From the NCBI GenBank assembly GCA_025331125.1, contig JAOALB010000022.1:124001-188000 (forward strand): a stretch of DNA of 64,000 nt, read 5' to 3'. The translations under genes and the position numbers were made by a program. The DNA is from Mycogone perniciosa. Lineage: Eukaryota > Ascomycota > Sordariomycetes > Hypocreales > Hypocreaceae. How positions within the stretch are numbered: position 1 is the stretch's first letter; every line of letters begins with the position of its first letter. Below are positions 23,734-35,731 of this stretch, in pieces. The notes under the pieces are model-generated. The model searched no databases. It was not told where the DNA came from and saw nothing but the letters and a program-made list of their open reading frames with translations.

Positions 23734-24644
23734 ATGGCCACAGCAGCATCCAACTCAGCGGCTATAATTGAGTCCGCAAAGAAGGCAGCTGCCTTCCAGG
23801 CTGTCGAGGATCACCTCCAGCCTACGGACCGGTTCGTCGGCATCGGATCTGGCAGCACCGTCGTTTACGTGGTTGAAGCCATTGCTGCTAAAGGCCCAGC
23901 CTTTTACTCCAACATGACCTTTATTCCCACAGGAAACCAATCCAAGGGCCTCATCCGCGCAGCAGGACTGAACCTCTGTAACTTAGACGAGCGCCCCCTC
24001 GTGAACGGCGCTGCCGTTGCTCTGGACGTCGCCTTTGACGGCGCAGATGAGGTCGATGAGCAGCTCAACCTTATCAAAGGCGGCGGCGCATGTCTCTTCC
24101 AGGAAAAATTAGTTGCAGTGGCAGCTAAGAAGTTCATTGCTGTGGCTGGTACGTCCAATCCCTACAAGGCAGTGTGATCTTCATTTCTTATGAGAAACTA
24201 GATTCTCGCAAACAATCCCCGCGGCTATGCACCAAGTGGAAAACCATCCCTATCGAGGTTCTCCCTCTTGCAGCCCCAGATGTGCTCAGCCACCTCAAGG
24301 CCATGGGCTCACCCAACCCCGTCGTCCGATCTGGCCTGCCTAGCAAGGCCGGAGAGTGCGTGACGGACAATGGCATGTGGATCATTGACGCCCCTTTCCC
24401 ACCGCTGCTGCTGCCCAAGGATCTGACCGCCGAGGTGAACGGGACGGGCAAGGATGGTGTCTGGGAGGTGGGAAAGCTGGCTGAGGAGCTGGTCAAGCTT
24501 CCCGGTGTCGTGGAGATCGGTCTGTTCTATGGCTTCAATGGTGCTCAAGCTGCGAGCCTGGGCAAGGAGCTCCAGGCGCAAAAGCCAATTGCAGCATATT
24601 TCGGCACGACCACCGGCGAAGTTGAGGTGCAAAGAGCAGCATAG
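23734..24644 (+). CDS. RKI1: Ribose-5-phosphate isomerase A
   Basis: Two exons (23734-24148, 24202-24644), 285 residues. It interconverts ribose-5-phosphate and ribulose-5-phosphate in the non-oxidative pentose phosphate pathway, normally in the cytosol. The RpiA signatures are present in order: FVGIGSGSTVVYVVEAIA (phosphate binding), FDGADEVDEQLNLIKGGGAC (catalytic Asp pair), and FQEKLVAVAAKKF. After the intron come TKWKTIPIEVLPLA and the C-terminal DNGMWIIDAPF and PGVVEIGLFYG blocks. The start ATG (ACAATGGCC) has good context, but an earlier ATG at 23492 opens an overlapping, out-of-frame 91-codon frame. Confidence 0.95.
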
Positions 24645-24962
24645 ACACATGAGGTATTTTAGGACTTGGAAATAAAACAATACATGATGAAGAGTGACAT
24701 GATAAGCACAACACAGCCATCGGCCCCGAACGCGTAGTGCACAGAAAACCAACGCTTGATTTCTTTTAGCAAAGAGAATTAGTATATGTATAAACGATCG
24801 TAGGCTCGTTGTCCCCGTTGCAGGTATTATACAAGTCCCATGCACTCGCCAAGCTTGATATCCTGTCTCCGCGGGAGTGCACGGCGGCCCCGTGGCGACA
24901 CTCAAGGGGTAGGACATGGTCGGGAATCCCTGATACTCCAGACTCCATCGTCACATCATGAC
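24645..24962. other. Intergenic region between convergent RKI1 and YPT6
   Basis: 3' flanks only. No gene or notable element seen. Confidence 0.6.
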
Positions 24963-25916
24963 TTAACATGAACAACCCTCTTGCGCAGGCTGGGTCGTGT
25001 TCGTCCTCACATCAATCACTTGTTGAGGTTAGAATCAAGTCACGAACAAGATAAAAGGTGAGGGTAGGGGCGGTATAACAAAGGACTTACTTTGGTTCGT
25101 AGCCTGGGCAGCCGTATCAGTACCCTCCATCCCGGGCAATGCCTGGGCTATCCTCTTGAAGAGATTCTGTACGTTGTGGCCAAGCTTGGCGCTGGTCTCG
25201 ACGAACCTCAGGCCTTGCCTCTTGGCCTCCTCTTCTCCTTGCTGGGTCGTCACCTCCCGCTTGTCATTCAGATCAGTCTTGTTCCCAACCAGCACGATGA
25301 TAACATCATTGCCCCTCTCGGCCCGGACGTCGTCGATCCACTTCTTGGTGTTCTGAAAAGATTTTGCGTCTGCGAAAGCACGAGGTATTAGTCGCGGTGT
25401 GACGGAACGGGATTTACGGCACGTCGGGGGACGTCGTACTGGAGATGTCGTAGACAACAACAGCAACACTCGAGTCGCGGATATATGAGGGGATCAAACT
25501 TCGAAATCGTTCCTGACCAGCGGTGTCCCACAGTTGTAGTCGTACTGTCCGGTCCTCGAGGTACATCGTCTTTGCCAGGGTGTTAGTAGGCCAGCCTGAC
25601 GGTCGTTTGGGTGGCTAGGATCCCCTACCTTGGATAGGAAGTCAATGCCGATGGTCGCCTGGTACATATTGTCGAAAGAGTCGTACATGAATCGAGTGAT
25701 TAGAGACGTCTTGCCCACTGTCGCAAAACTCCATCAGTCACGAAAGCCGATAGACAAGACGAGGCGGGGTTTGTTGGTTCGTCAACATACCGCTTTGCTC
25801 TCCCAAGAACACCAGCCTAGTTTCGAATTAGCATAGCTTGCAATAATGAGGATACAAGACCCGGCATACTTGAACTTCTTCAAGGGGTTGTTGTATGATC
25901 CGCCTGCTTGCGCCAT
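24963..25916 (-). CDS. YPT6: Rab6-family small GTPase
   Basis: Six exons: 25916-25870, 25816-25791 (26 nt), 25717-25629, 25569-25440, 25369-25091, 25018-24963, total 208 residues, typical of Ypt6/RAB6. The protein controls endosome-to-Golgi and intra-Golgi traffic. Nucleotide-binding motifs are clear: GEQSVGKTS (P-loop, split by the third exon junction), ATIGIDFLSK (switch I), WDTAGQERFRS (switch II), VGNKTD and ETSAK. The C-terminus ends GCSC, a Cys-x-Cys geranylgeranylation signal, which confirms the last exon. Introns are 53-73 nt. It is head-to-head with NOP53 across 459 bp. Confidence 0.95.
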
Positions 25917-26375
25917 CGTTGCGGTTGTCGTGTGTGGTATTGCTGGAAGGGGTTTCGGGTTGGGTTGAATTGAGAGGCGATGGCGAAGATCTTCGTCGCT
26001 CTGGAGGCTTCTAAACGTGCGATTCTTTGTGATTGAGACTTCCGTGTGTACTGTTTGTGCTCGAGGGTCTAAATCGCAGGCAGGCTCGGAAAGGAGGTGA
26101 AAATGATGGTAGTAATCGAAGGTTGGCCGCCTATTTTGTATTGGCTTAGACACAGGAGGGAGAAGACGGGTCATAGTCGGTCGACGCCATCTAGCTTCGA
26201 ACCGTTCCTTACGTGGCCAGATTCGGCTTAGCGGGGTGAGTGGCATGGCTGGTGGGGGCTCCACTAAAAAATCTAGAGAAACTTTGGCTGATGATAGACG
26301 GCGAGTTCCCCCACAGTAAATTCTTCGATACTTGGACATTTCACCAACAGATCGTGCGGTAGGCCATTTGAAAAG
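25917..26375. promoter_or_regulatory. Bidirectional promoter region YPT6 / NOP53
   Basis: 459 bp between divergent start codons. No distinctive element beyond mixed-composition promoter sequence. Confidence 0.5.
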
Positions 26376-27751
26376 ATGCCTGTTTTCCAGTCAAAAACAG
26401 CCGGGTCGGGCGATGCCCCAAAGCAATTTAACCAGCCATCCAGGAAAGGAAAGAAAGCATGGAGGAAGAATGTCGACGTGACAGAGGTTGAGTCTGGCCT
26501 CCGGGAGCTGAATGAAGAAATAATTCGAGGGTACGATTCATTTCCTTGGGAGCTACAGCTGGGTCTCTTACTCATAGTTTGAACAGCGGCGTTATCAAAG
26601 AAAAGGAGTCGTCAGAACTTTTCGTCATCGATCTAAAAGGCGACTCGGCTGTCTCGAAAAAGTTCCCCAAGCATGTTAAGAAGGGTCTCAAAGCCGACGA
26701 GATCATTGCCCAGCGGTCTGCTGTTCCGGCAGTGTCTATGCGCAAGCGACCAGGAGACAAGACCACCGATGGAATCATCGTTCCCAAGCGCCAACGCACC
26801 GATTGGGTCTCTCACAAGGAGCTCGCTCGCTTGAAAAGGGTGGCCGACGGACAGCATGAGAGCACCGTCGTGCACAAAGACGCTACCTACGACTTATGGG
26901 ATGCACCCGTTGAGCCGAAAAGCGAGGACCCGACTAACTTCCTCCCTGAAAAAGTTGAAGCCAAAGTCCCCAAGTCTATGAAGCAACAACCTATCTCGCT
27001 GCTAGCCAATGGAAAGCAGGTTCCTGCTGTACCGAAACCAACTGGTGGATATAGCTACAACCCCATGTTCACCGATTATGAGAACAGACTAGCTGAAGAG
27101 AGCATCAAGGCCATTGACACTGAACAGAAGCGGCACGAAGCTGAGGTGGCAGAAATGGAAAAGCAAGAAGCCGCCGCAAGATCAGCTGCTGAAGCAATAG
27201 CTGCCGAGGAAAAGGCGAACATGTCCGAATGGGAAGAGGACTCTGAATGGGAGGGCTTCCAGAGCGGTGCAGAGGATGAAAAACCAAGCAACAAACAGCC
27301 CAAGCGCAAAACACAGACGCAGCGAAATCGCACCAAGCGCAGAAAGGAGGAGGAGCAACTCGCAAAACATAAGGCTGCCATGAAGGCCCGTCGTGCACAG
27401 GAGCAGCGCATCAAGGAGATCGCTGAGGAAGTTGCTGAGAAGGAGAAGCAGAAGGCTCTCGTTTTGGCCGAGGCTGAAGACTCGGATACCAACAGCGAGA
27501 TTGGCGAGGAAAAGTTGCGGAGGAGACAGATTGGCAAGTACAAGCTCCCGGAGAAGGACCTTGAGCTCGTCTTGCCGGACGAGCTGCAAGAGTCCCTGAG
27601 ACTGTTGAAGCCAGAAGGCAACTTGTTGAAGGACAGGTATCGAAGCATGTTGCTCAGGGGCAAGGTGGAGACCCGAAGACACATCCCGTTCAAGAAACAA
27701 GCCAAGAGAAAAGTCACGGAAAAGTGGACGCACAAGGATTTCGTTATATAG
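26376..27751 (+). CDS. NOP53: Ribosome biogenesis protein Nop53
   Basis: Two exons (26376-26530, 26587-27751), 439 residues. Nop53 (human NOP53/GLTSCR2) works in nucleolar 60S maturation and recruits the exosome-Mtr4 machinery for 7S pre-rRNA processing. Exon 1 carries the basic N-terminal block SRKGKKAWRKNVD and EVESGLRELNEE, typical of the family. The middle contains PTGGYSYNPMFTDYENRLAE followed by a long charged coiled-coil (about residues 230-360). The C-terminus has LPDELQESLRLLKPEGNLL and RYRSMLLRGKVETR, the conserved end of the family. The intron removes 56 nt and restores frame through an extra Gly codon. Confidence 0.92.
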
Positions 27752-27982
27752 ACGGCTGGTTTTCTTATTTATTTATTGAAAATACGACGCTGGGATGCTA
27801 TGCCCATAGTAATTTTACATGACATTAAGAATGCAGGATTGATGGCAAGTCATCAACCAATCTTTTCCTGGTAAATAAACATAACTCATCCCCTTTTATC
27901 AAGCTGTTCTCTCCTCAAAGAATAAAGATGTATGCTCTTTGTTTTCTATGATGTCCCCATTTTGATTCTGTCCAAGAGACTT

Positions 27983-30119
27983 TTAGAAGCTCACCATGTC
28001 TGAAGTTTAGGTTAGCACTGCGGTTCTCACGAGTAGAGAGTGGATGAAACGACAACATACCTCGGCCAAATAATCCTCTCTTCGACCAATCCATAGCCAT
28101 CAAACATCTCGTCCTAAAGCTCACGCTCTGGGCAAAATAAACAGATCTCCATGCATACACAGCCCAGAGACCACCAGCCAAGCTCCAACCCTCGCCCAAG
28201 TCAAACACGGCCGAGTTGCCGATGTAGGCCAGGCTACCTAAATGGCGGTATTCAAACGCCTTGTAAACAGCAGCATCCAAGTCTCCGTCTCGAATATCGT
28301 TGGCCAACATGGCGTCGGAAAGTCTCGCCATCTTGTTGAACTTATGAGCCAAGTAATGGCCCTGCTGATGGGCGCGCTGCGCCGTTGCCGGGAGCGACGT
28401 GAGTTTGCTGTCAATCTGATTCAGAAGCTCTCGGAGCTCCCCAAAGTCGAGGGTGCCGGACTGATCCTTATCAAACTCGGCAAAGAGCTTGTCAAGGCGC
28501 TTGAGGTGGTTGACAGCTTGTGGGAATCGCTTTTTGACGTCCTGCGCTACATGGCGCCAGTCTGAGAAATGGAGTTGAAGCGTCTCGGGGTCCTTCCCGA
28601 GCCTCCACGCAAGAGTACGGAGGAATGTGATGATGTGGTCGGCAACATTGTTTTGGACGGTAGAGCAGTCCCCAATGGCGTAAACATCGCCAAGAGGAGC
28701 CCCATTCAGGCGAAGATGAGGGTCTGTTTCCAATGCATGTCGGTTCGTTTGAACATCGCCAAGTTTCTTTGACAATTTCTGGCAAAGAGAAGTTGGAGAG
28801 ACACCAGTGGACCATAGGCAAAATCCAATTGGAAGTTCCTTTGTCACCAAACTCCCATCCTCCTGCTTCTGAGTAAAGATAATTTTGTCGGGCTGGACTT
28901 CTTTTACCCTTGAATTTGTGAGGACCTCCACCTGGTCGCGGGCGAAGCGCTCTTCGGCATACTTGGAAACAGTCTCATCGTACGTGTTGAGAATGTGACT
29001 TCGGCTTTGAATTAGATGGACCGAAATCTCGTTTCGTAACAGCCGAGGGAAGTGCCGAGTAAGGTCCTCATTCAGGAGGTCGAAAAGTTCCGCGGCAAAT
29101 TCAACACCAGTCGGTCCACCGCCGCTGATAACAAAGGAGAGAAGTCGCTTTCGCTCCTCATCTGGGGTTGTAGGGAGGCAAGCAAGCTCAAGATTGTGGA
29201 TGACCTTGTTTCGAATCTTGCGCGCATCATCGATATCCTTGAGAAAGCAGGCATTCTCGAGCCCCTTAACGCCATGGGGGTTTGTCATAGATCCAACAGC
29301 GATAACCAATTTGTCGTATGGGACGTAAAATCGGACGTCTTTCCCCTGAGAATCAAGTTGTGACGCCTCCACTAGCTTGCTAGAGAACTCAACATCTTCA
29401 GCCTTGGCACGGATAAAGTGACCATTGACACGGCTCAATATTCTCCGAATGGGTTCGACGAGGGATCGCAACTCTAGGGTTCCAACAGTGGCTGATGGCA
29501 GCATCGGGGTAAAGAGAAAGTAGTTGGTTGGCGATATAACAGTAACATGGTAGTCATCCGGGTTGAGTTCTTTGAGAAGAGCCACCCCACCCCATCCACC
29601 GCCCAAAATAACCAACCTGGGCTTATTCTTGTTCGCCTTCCTCTCCTCGCCGTCATAATCGTCGATGAAGACCTCGGCAATTGGCAAGTTCTTGGGCCCA
29701 CCGCGGCGTGGTTGAAGCGCAAGTTGGGCAACGTCGATATCGCTGTGGGAGGCATGCTCCTTGTACGTGCTGGCGTCGTAGAGAAAGAAAGCAAACACGC
29801 CAGTGCCTAGGACGGTAATGGAGATGCCAACCCATGCAGCAGCACGATAGCAGAAGTTGAGAAGCCACGAGCTGCGTTGGGGGAGTGGTTTGCCTGATAA
29901 GGCTCGGGAGAGGACTAGGATTGGTGTTTGACTGCGTCCCACGCTGTGTGTCGTATTGGATCGAGGGTATAGTTTAGTGAAGGTGCGTAGTTGAACTACG
30001 GCATGGCGCGGTGCGCTTATTGTAGTCGCAATACGCGATCTGGCGAGTATGCGCTGCTTGGTGACACTGTTGCTCACCAGGCGGAGGGAACCCAATGCTT
30101 GAGCTGAGGCTGCTGGCAT
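27983..30119 (-). CDS. External rotenone-insensitive NADH:ubiquinone oxidoreductase with EF-hand
   Basis: Two exons (30119-28061, 27999-27983), 691 residues. This is a type II NADH dehydrogenase of the inner mitochondrial membrane, oxidising cytosolic NADH without proton pumping, like the calcium-dependent Neurospora NDE1. A mitochondrial presequence and a hydrophobic segment at about 90-112 (GISITVLGTGVFAFFLY) precede two Rossmann motifs: VILGGGWGG (about 168) and VISGGGPTGVEFA (about 330). A canonical EF-hand loop, DKDQSGTLDFGE, sits at about 546. The last exon has only 17 coding nt and ends RDMVSF, the usual family end. The start is the ATG at 30119; the frame stays open slightly upstream without another ATG. 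Confidence 0.93.
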
Positions 30120-30877
30120 CTTCAACAGCTTATCAATGCGATGAGGAGGATATCATAGAATGGTGGGAGGCGAGAGTTCGGCATGCCAATAGTGAATCTA
30201 AGAAACAATGAAGGACGCCTGCATCGAGGGATTGGTGGTTTAAAGCAAGAAGAGATGAGGAAATTATGTGCTGCCTCTTGTTTGGCTGAAGATAACCTGA
30301 CTGAACGACAGGAGCGGCTGTCATGGAAGTACTCCGTACCAGTCGGTCCTATGGCGTCATAGCATCTTCATACACCAAACAAGCCTCCGAAGGGAGCGAT
30401 GGACGAAGTGCCCCTTGTCAATCAATGGGTGTAATTTTTACATGACATTATTGTCATTACGTCCGAAATATCTATCTAAACCAAAGCAGGAGCAATGAGT
30501 CTTTCGCTGCTATCATCAAAGTCGCCTCCGTGGTCTGAATTCCGGATTATCGCCGACATGGCCCAGCACCGGCGTTTCCGTGACCACCGAGCTCGGCTCC
30601 GGAACATCGGCAGTGACTCTTGTAAAGATCCACCAATGTCTATCCTAAAGCATGTACGAACTTATCGAATCAAGTTACGTTTTGAATAAAGCTAGCAGTG
30701 GCTGGGTTGATGAGGTCAAGAGCAGGTGCCCTCCAAGCTATATATCCAAGTCACATACATAGAAAAACCCACAAGCTTATGGCTGCTCGTTTGGAACACA
30801 TGCCAGCAAGACTCCATCGTGTAGATGTAATTGGTGCAGATAGGCTTAGGTATTTATTATGTTGATCAACGAGTTGG
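30120..30877. other. Intergenic region; NADH dehydrogenase promoter and URK1 3' flank
   Basis: 758 bp. No gene is supported. One TACTCCGTA motif copy lies at 30330-30338. Confidence 0.55.
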
Positions 30878-32725
30878 TCAACAACGGAAGTACCTTTGCT
30901 CAACCCACCGCTGCTCTTGAGCAGCCAGGATGTCGCATACCACGACGGTGATTTCTGGAAAGACCGTCATCAGTCTATGCAACCCAACTCGCCCAGCAGA
31001 GTACGTTGCCAGCACGATCCGTTCTAAGGCTACTCCGTGGTCGACAAGAACCTGCACCGCCATGAGAGCTGCTCCTCCACTCGCCATTTGCGTGTCCAGC
31101 AGAAGAACACTCTCATGTTTGTGAATGTCATCCGGCAGGCGCAAGTAGTGAAGCTCCGGTTCCCCGGTCTTGTAACTCGACTGAATGAGGAGGCGACCCG
31201 TACGGCAGTCCGGAATTGTCTTTCGGAGGGCCGGCTCAAAGGCCGAGCCGCCTCGGAGCACAATCACTGCACTGACCTCTCCCTTTGGCTGCAAGCCTTT
31301 GTACTGGTAGCCCTGAGGGGTTTCGATGCATGTCTCCTCGAACTGGACATTGTTAAGGGCCCTGTGACTGAATTAGCATGTATGCCCCTGCGAGTTGGTG
31401 TTCGTTTCGACCTACTGTTCTATGATCAGGGCCGCGAGGCGGTCGAAGTAGAAGATAAAGTCTTCTGGTGAGGTGTCTATGTCTTGAAGAATTGTATTCA
31501 TGAACTTGATTTGCGGAGCATCCTTTAGGATCACAACCCGCTCAGAGAGAGGCTCTTCTTTGCCCCTGATTTCGAGTCTGGCCAAAGCCTCACGGTGGTG
31601 GGTTGACTTTTCAAACAGCTTCTTCTCGATGAACTGAACCATCATGTCTCAAAAACGTTCAGTTTACATGTACACAATCACACAGAGGACAGAAGCAGCA
31701 AAATAAACTCACCTAGAGCCACTCGATTCTCAATTCCTCTTGGCACAATCAGATCGGCCACTTTCCGTTGCGGCTCGACATACTGCGAATCACATGTTAC
31801 AATGAGCAAGAGCATATTCGAATCCTATATGCCGATATCCTGTTCATACCTTTTCAAAATTTGGCTTTACGAAGTTGAACCACTGCTTGATGCAGCCTTC
31901 GACATCTCGGCCTCGCTCTCGAACATCTCGAACGACTGTTGCAATGTTCACCATGAGATTTAGCCCGTTGAGGCAATGGTGAGCAAGTCAACTCACTTCT
32001 TCGCGACAAGCAGGTGTCTGCGTCAGCGTCGCAGTAGATCTAGATGTTCGTTAGAGCGTGCACGATGGGAACACAGTGGCTAGCTCAGCATACGCCCATA
32101 TCAAGTAGCTCACGAACTCGTGGGTCGTATAGAGCAAAGATGCCCTCTAAGACGAGAACGTGTGGTGAATAGATGGATGTGGTGCGATCCAAGCGCGCAT
32201 GCTTAGCGAATGAGTATACAGGGACCTCTGCTCGCTTCCTAAGAAACCGTGTCAACGAGCATGTCCAACGTTACCTCGATTTTCAGTGGGCTTATTGGCA
32301 GTTACCCGGCCTTCAGATCTCGTAGAGTAGTAATTAGGGCATCGAAATCGATGGCCTAGGAAAAAAGAGTTGAGATTTTTGAAATACCCGTCACGGAGTC
32401 TTGGGAGTCGATGCATACCTCTGGCGAGTCGAAGTCGTACTCGTTGGCGAAGGCCAGCTTCGATTGGGCAGGGGTCAATGTCTTGTAGAACGAATCCTGG
32501 CCTGTCGTTAGCCACAGCGGCTCGAACTCGGTTCTTCCTACTGGGCGTCCATGCCATGGAGAGAATGACAACCCAAGGCAGGTTGAGCTTCTTCACTATC
32601 GCCTGGGACAGCGTCGACTTGCCCGAGCCTGAGCTGCCGGCGACGGCGATGATGCTAACATCTGCCCATGGCGGAGAATAATACGCTCGCTTCTGGACTG
32701 TGACATGGCTCTCAAGCTTCGACAT
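30878..32725 (-). CDS. URK1: Uridine kinase with C-terminal UPRT-like domain
   Basis: Nine exons: 32725-32555, 32496-32419, 32355-32306, 32238-32094, 32039-31997, 31935-31850, 31782-31713, 31647-31416, 31361-30878. The joined frame is 452 residues. The N-terminal half is a uridine/cytidine kinase (P-loop AGSSGSGKST, LPWVVILSMDSFYK, YDFDSPEAIDFD, HVLVLEGIFALYD). The C-terminal half resembles uracil phosphoribosyltransferase (SAVIVLRGGSAFEPALR, HESVLLLDTQMASGGAA). It works in pyrimidine salvage, phosphorylating uridine and cytidine. The first intron (32497-32554) joins ILSM to DSFYK only if it uses a GC donor, with a CTAAC branch point and CAG acceptor; all other introns are GT-AG. The start is the first in-frame ATG. 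Confidence 0.92.
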
Positions 32726-33210
32726 CTCTGCCAATGGGGACAGGCGACGTCCCGGGCCGCAAGATGCGTTACCGATCGACAGACGGCTGTTAATAGTACA
32801 GGGCAAGATAGACAGGACTACGCTTTGATCTTAGGGTAGATGAAGTGGGCAGCGGCTCGCGTGATCCACAGCAACAGACGTCGAGTGGAGAGTCGCTGGC
32901 TGAAGCCGGAGCGACGCCGTGGAAAGTGTATGAGCACGAGCGGGCGCTAGAAGCAACAGGTGATGATGGATGAGCCTGAACAAGAGAAGCAGATTGACGG
33001 TCAAAGCACAAGACAAAAAACAAAGTCGGGTTGCGCTGATGTGGCTCTTATCCAGCCTGCCAACCCACCGATACATACCTGTTCCTCCTAGAAGCTTGAG
33101 GGCGCGTGGGACGGCGATGGCCGCTGCCATCCGCTAACGTAACAGCGGATGGGGTCCTGCTCCTTTTCACTGATAGGCCTGATAGGGCATGGTGAAGCAC
33201 AAATCAGCAA

Positions 33211-33249
33211 GCGTGTGCGTGTGCGTGTGCGTGTGCTTGTGCGTTTGTG
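33211..33249. repeat. GTGTGC hexamer microsatellite
   Basis: Five near-perfect copies of a GTGTGC-type hexamer, degenerate at the 3' end. It is a possible Z-DNA-prone alternating purine-pyrimidine tract. Confidence 0.85.
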
Positions 33250-33353
33250 AGCGCGCCACTGGGTGTTGGCTGGCAGCACGGTTTTGCTATCGAGCTGCCG
33301 CCGCGATTGCTACATGGAGTGTATAAAGAGGTTGTGGTGTCAGAGCCTAGAGG

Positions 33354-33571
33354 TACGAAGTACAGAGTACGGAGTATGGTAACACAATTTGTCTCTTGGT
33401 TTGTTGCCCTTCCTGGCTCTTCAAGCGCTCATGAAAAGCTGTCCAAAATAATACAGGCCAAGGGACAAGGGAGCTGGAGAATACATTCGGAGTACTCCGT
33501 ATGCTTGCACAGAATGCACCCCGCACCACGTAAAAACCAAAGAAAGCTTATGTTCCACGAAGTACTCCGTA
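33354..33571. repeat. Cluster of TACTCCGTA-family motifs
   Basis: TACGAAGTA at 33354, TACGGAGTA at 33368, TACTCCGTA at 33493 (within the 12-bp palindrome CGGAGTACTCCG) and TACTCCGTA at 33563. Confidence 0.8.
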
Positions 33572-34109
33572 CTCTATGTCACAATGTTCCGACCGGTGCT
33601 TTATCTCGCAATAATTCCAAGGTGGATTTTCTAGAATGAGAGAAAAGATTTAATTCAGGTTGTAGTATGTGCTCGGCACCATGGATGATTTTTTCTTCTC
33701 AGTTTTTTGTCCCTCATCTGAAAGAATTTTATATTCAGGGATCAGGCCCACTGGCTTGTTATGAAAGCAGGAGCTGGTGTGGGACCGCCCACGTATCAGG
33801 GCCGAAAATCATTGGTCTGCTGACGTGACATGGGTCTAGTCAGCCTCCAAAAAGGGCTTTCTCTTCATTTCTTCCAACCTACAAAACCAACTTTCTCTCT
33901 TTCTCATCACTCGCCGCAGACTTCACCCTTTCGCGAGCCTTTTGGTTCCACGACTCGGCTCGCAAATGCGCTGAAACGGTGGCATCCTCGGCTCCCTCCT
34001 CGGCTGCCGCACATGCCTGGAATCTCCTGATCTCAACAATATCGCTGCTGCTGTCGCACGGTCGTTAGAGTTGCTGCCGGTTTCCTGCGGGAAGACCGTC
34101 GATAGGATC

Positions 34110-35321
34110 ATGGTACGATGCCGCGACGTCTCCCGGCCTCATGTCCCCGTGCCTGACTCTGTGTGCGCAGATGTCATCTGCTTCTACAGCTACTCCTGCC
34201 AAGCATGACTTCGAGAGGCGTGTCGAAGAAGTCAAGTCGCCTAAGAGGTACGGCTCAACACCCAGACCCAATCCCCCCTCTGCTGGCCCCATGGTTTCAT
34301 GATGAACACTATATCAATGGGAATCTCTCCTAGCTTTTGGATGCGGAGAACTGATATTATCTTCTTCTTTCCTGACACACCACTCTATGATCTCTTGTCT
34401 TTATCTGCCTGGTCTTCCATCCACAGGTTGCTGACTGTGCTCATAGCGATATTAATGCCTTGATCTTGGACTACTTGACCATGGAAGGCTATCCGAATGC
34501 CGCCGCAAAGTTCTCGAAAGAGGCGAATCTGCAGCCACAGCAGGATTCGTCTGCGATTCAGGCGAGGCAGCAGATTCAAAACTGCATCCACAGCGGGAAC
34601 ATTCAAACAGCCATCGAGACACTGAACGAGCTTGATCCAGAGGTATGTTGACAAAATTTTCTATCTTCAAGTACTCCTCCACCTAGTATGATTAAGACAA
34701 GAGTTTACATGCACCACGCATATGAGCCGGGTTTCCGGTTCGTGATGAGAATAACCACTTTTATTATGACTTATACTTTCCCCCCTCTCTGCATCCACTG
34801 GTCCACCCTCACTGCGACTCGTCACTAACGAGTTATAGATCCTTGATGAGGACAAAGCCTTGCACTTTTCACTGCTGCGGCTTCAACTCGTTGAATTAAT
34901 TAGGTCCTGCAATGCATCGGGTGGGGATATCAGCCCGGCCTTGAAATTTGCGACTGAACAGCTTGGTCCACGGGCTTCGACTAGCTCGAAGTTCCTGGAG
35001 GATTTGGAGAAAACAATGGCTCTACTGTTGTTCCCCCCAGAGACACTGGAGCCGCAACTTGCAGCGCTTCTCGACCCGGACCTTCGTCGTAATGCTGCAG
35101 ACACAGTCAACAGGGCTATCTTGGAAAGGCAGTCTACGAGGCGAGAGGCTGCCATCCGCCATCTTGTGAAGATGCGAGCCTGGGCAGAGAGTGCTGCACG
35201 AGACAAAGGGACAGCCCTTCCTGATCGCCTTGATATCGGCTTGAGAGGGGAAGACCCGCACGGCCAACTATGGCGAGGACCCAACTCTGAGAATGGTCAT
35301 GAACCAATGGTAACGACCTGA
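34110..35321 (+). CDS. GID8: GID/CTLH E3 ligase complex subunit Gid8
   Basis: Exons: ATG alone at 34110-34112, then 34171-34247, 34447-34642, 34839-35321, giving 252 residues. Without the first intron the start would be the ATG at 34171 (251 residues). Gid8 (human TWA1/GID8) is a scaffold of the GID ubiquitin ligase that degrades gluconeogenic enzymes. Visible: LisH motif (INALILDYLTMEGYPNAAAKF), CTLH (RQQIQNCIHSGNIQTAIETL), then CRA (ALHFSLLRLQLVELIRSC, FLEDLEKTMALLLF). Intron 1 (34113-34170, 58 nt) has GTACGA, CTGAC and GCAG. If it were not spliced, the 34110 ATG would open a frame overlapping and out of phase with the 34171 ATG, which argues that splicing occurs. Introns 2 and 3 are long for this window (about 198 and 196 nt). 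Confidence 0.92.
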
Positions 35322-35731
35322 AGGAGTAGGTTCTTTTCTCAATATGAGACGGCGTTTGGGATTTGCTCGTTAATGACAACTTTAATGACGGTTGGTTGGT
35401 GGTTCGTGTACTACTTTATATTTTATACCTTGGCGTTTGGGTTCAAGCATGAGAAATGGCTCAGCTGTTATGGCGCACGCCGCAAGTGGGCTACAGGATA
35501 TGGTAGTTAAGCAAGCAAGCCTTCGTGCTGCTTATTATGAATTACATGAGTGGTACTTCCGTTTGGATGCAATGCAAGAAATATGTTGTTGAGATACCGA
35601 ATCCACCTTGAATGATGCCTACGATAGTAGCAGTTCTTCGATCCTGATAATAAGCAGTCACAGGAGCGAAGGGTACAATTGTGGTGTCTATGTAGTATTT
35701 ACAAACAATATTCTGCTATTCGCTATCCACC
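35322..35731. other. Intergenic region between convergent GID8 and NDUFS4
   Basis: 3' flanks of both genes, A/T-rich. No gene seen. Confidence 0.6.

Larger units (their letters stand above)
32726..34109. other. Intergenic region between divergent URK1 and GID8
   Basis: About 1.4 kb without a supported gene. It contains a GTGTGC hexamer repeat (33211-33249), a cluster of five TACTCCGTA/TACGAAGTA copies (33354-33571), and a pyrimidine-rich stretch around 33840-33930 that may be the GID8 transcription start region. Confidence 0.55.
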
